A stretch of DNA of 64,000 bases from an uncultured Paracoccaceae bacterium (GTDB lineage Bacteria; Pseudomonadota; Alphaproteobacteria; Rhodobacterales; Rhodobacteraceae): assembly GCA_905182105.1 (NCBI GenBank), contig CAJJAR010000025.1, positions 56,163 to 120,162 on the forward strand. Reading direction: 5' to 3'. Every line of letters starts with the position of its first letter. Position 1 is the stretch's first letter. The notes below the pieces were generated by a model, which saw only the letters and a program-made list of their open reading frames with translations, made no database searches and was not told the origin of the DNA. Below are positions 63,820 to 64,000 of this stretch, piece after piece. A program made the translations under genes and the position numbers.

Positions 63820-64000
<181 letters not shown>

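Overview
The window is ordinary chromosomal DNA of a marine alphaproteobacterium of the Rhodobacteraceae (Roseobacter group). The signs are the order rel-DUF2062-pdxJ-acpS-lepB-rnc-era-DUF1491-recO, the split atpI-B-E-b'-b operon, the chvI-chvG-hprK-rapZ-EIIA-HPr cluster next to pckA, a methylsuccinyl-CoA dehydrogenase of the ethylmalonyl-CoA pathway, and several small proteins that I recognise only from roseobacters. Base composition looks moderate (about half GC) and even throughout. I saw no rRNA, tRNA, CRISPR array, prophage or intact insertion sequence.

Layout. 1-6.3 kb (minus strand): start of a TolC-like gene, then read right to left ffh, a NIPSNAP protein, chorismate mutase, rpsP, bluB, a 47-residue membrane protein, rimM, a decayed sulfotransferase-like gene and trmD. 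A well-formed minus-strand promoter and a string of hairpins lie upstream of ffh. 6.3-9.1 kb: azoR pseudogene, LysR regulator, EamA exporter, ArsR regulator. 9.2-12 kb: F0 part of ATP synthase. 12-21.6 kb: FadR-type regulator, small lipoprotein, smc, lytic transglycosylase, two cobalamin genes, a glutathionyl-hydroquinone reductase, a conserved hypothetical. 21.7-28.4 kb: PatB C-S lyase, three tandem peptide deformylase genes plus fmt, rnhA, methyltransferase, ispH, NYN protein. 28.5-37.3 kb: folK, rpoZ, rel and the pdxJ-to-recO run. 37.3-42.5 kb: frameshifted hslJ-like gene, mcd, TSUP permease, XRE regulator, unusual LysR-like regulator, frameshifted acetyltransferase-like gene. 42.6-49.9 kb: pckA, ChvI/ChvG, the HprK/RapZ/EIIA/HPr phosphorelay, an acyltransferase. 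49.9-56.1 kb: 3-hydroxybutyryl-CoA dehydrogenase, a mosaic of gene remnants, etfAB, cobalamin adenosyltransferase, HIG1-type protein, SDR, frameshifted SH3 protein. 56.3-64 kb: parC, a YjgN protein, M48 peptidase, methyltransferase, cytochrome P450, lipoprotein, start of tuf.

How the genes fit together. Mcd passes electrons to EtfAB. The ethylmalonyl-CoA pathway also needs B12-dependent mutases, which fits BluB, CobC, CbiB and the cobalamin adenosyltransferase in the same window. PckA next to ChvI/ChvG and the HPr kinase system suggests linked control of gluconeogenesis and carbon status. Three deformylase-family genes with fmt handle initiator methionine formylation, but the third lacks catalytic residues.

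The most striking general feature is decay. At least six genes are broken (sulfotransferase-like, azoR, hslJ-like, acetyltransferase-like, a DUF6473/BetI mosaic, SH3 protein) and one small gene seems to lack a normal start, while the housekeeping genes beside them are intact. I found no convincing new multi-gene system. The best leads are the structured RNA or leader upstream of ffh, the pseudo-deformylase kept in a deformylase operon, and the 47-residue protein coupled to rimM.
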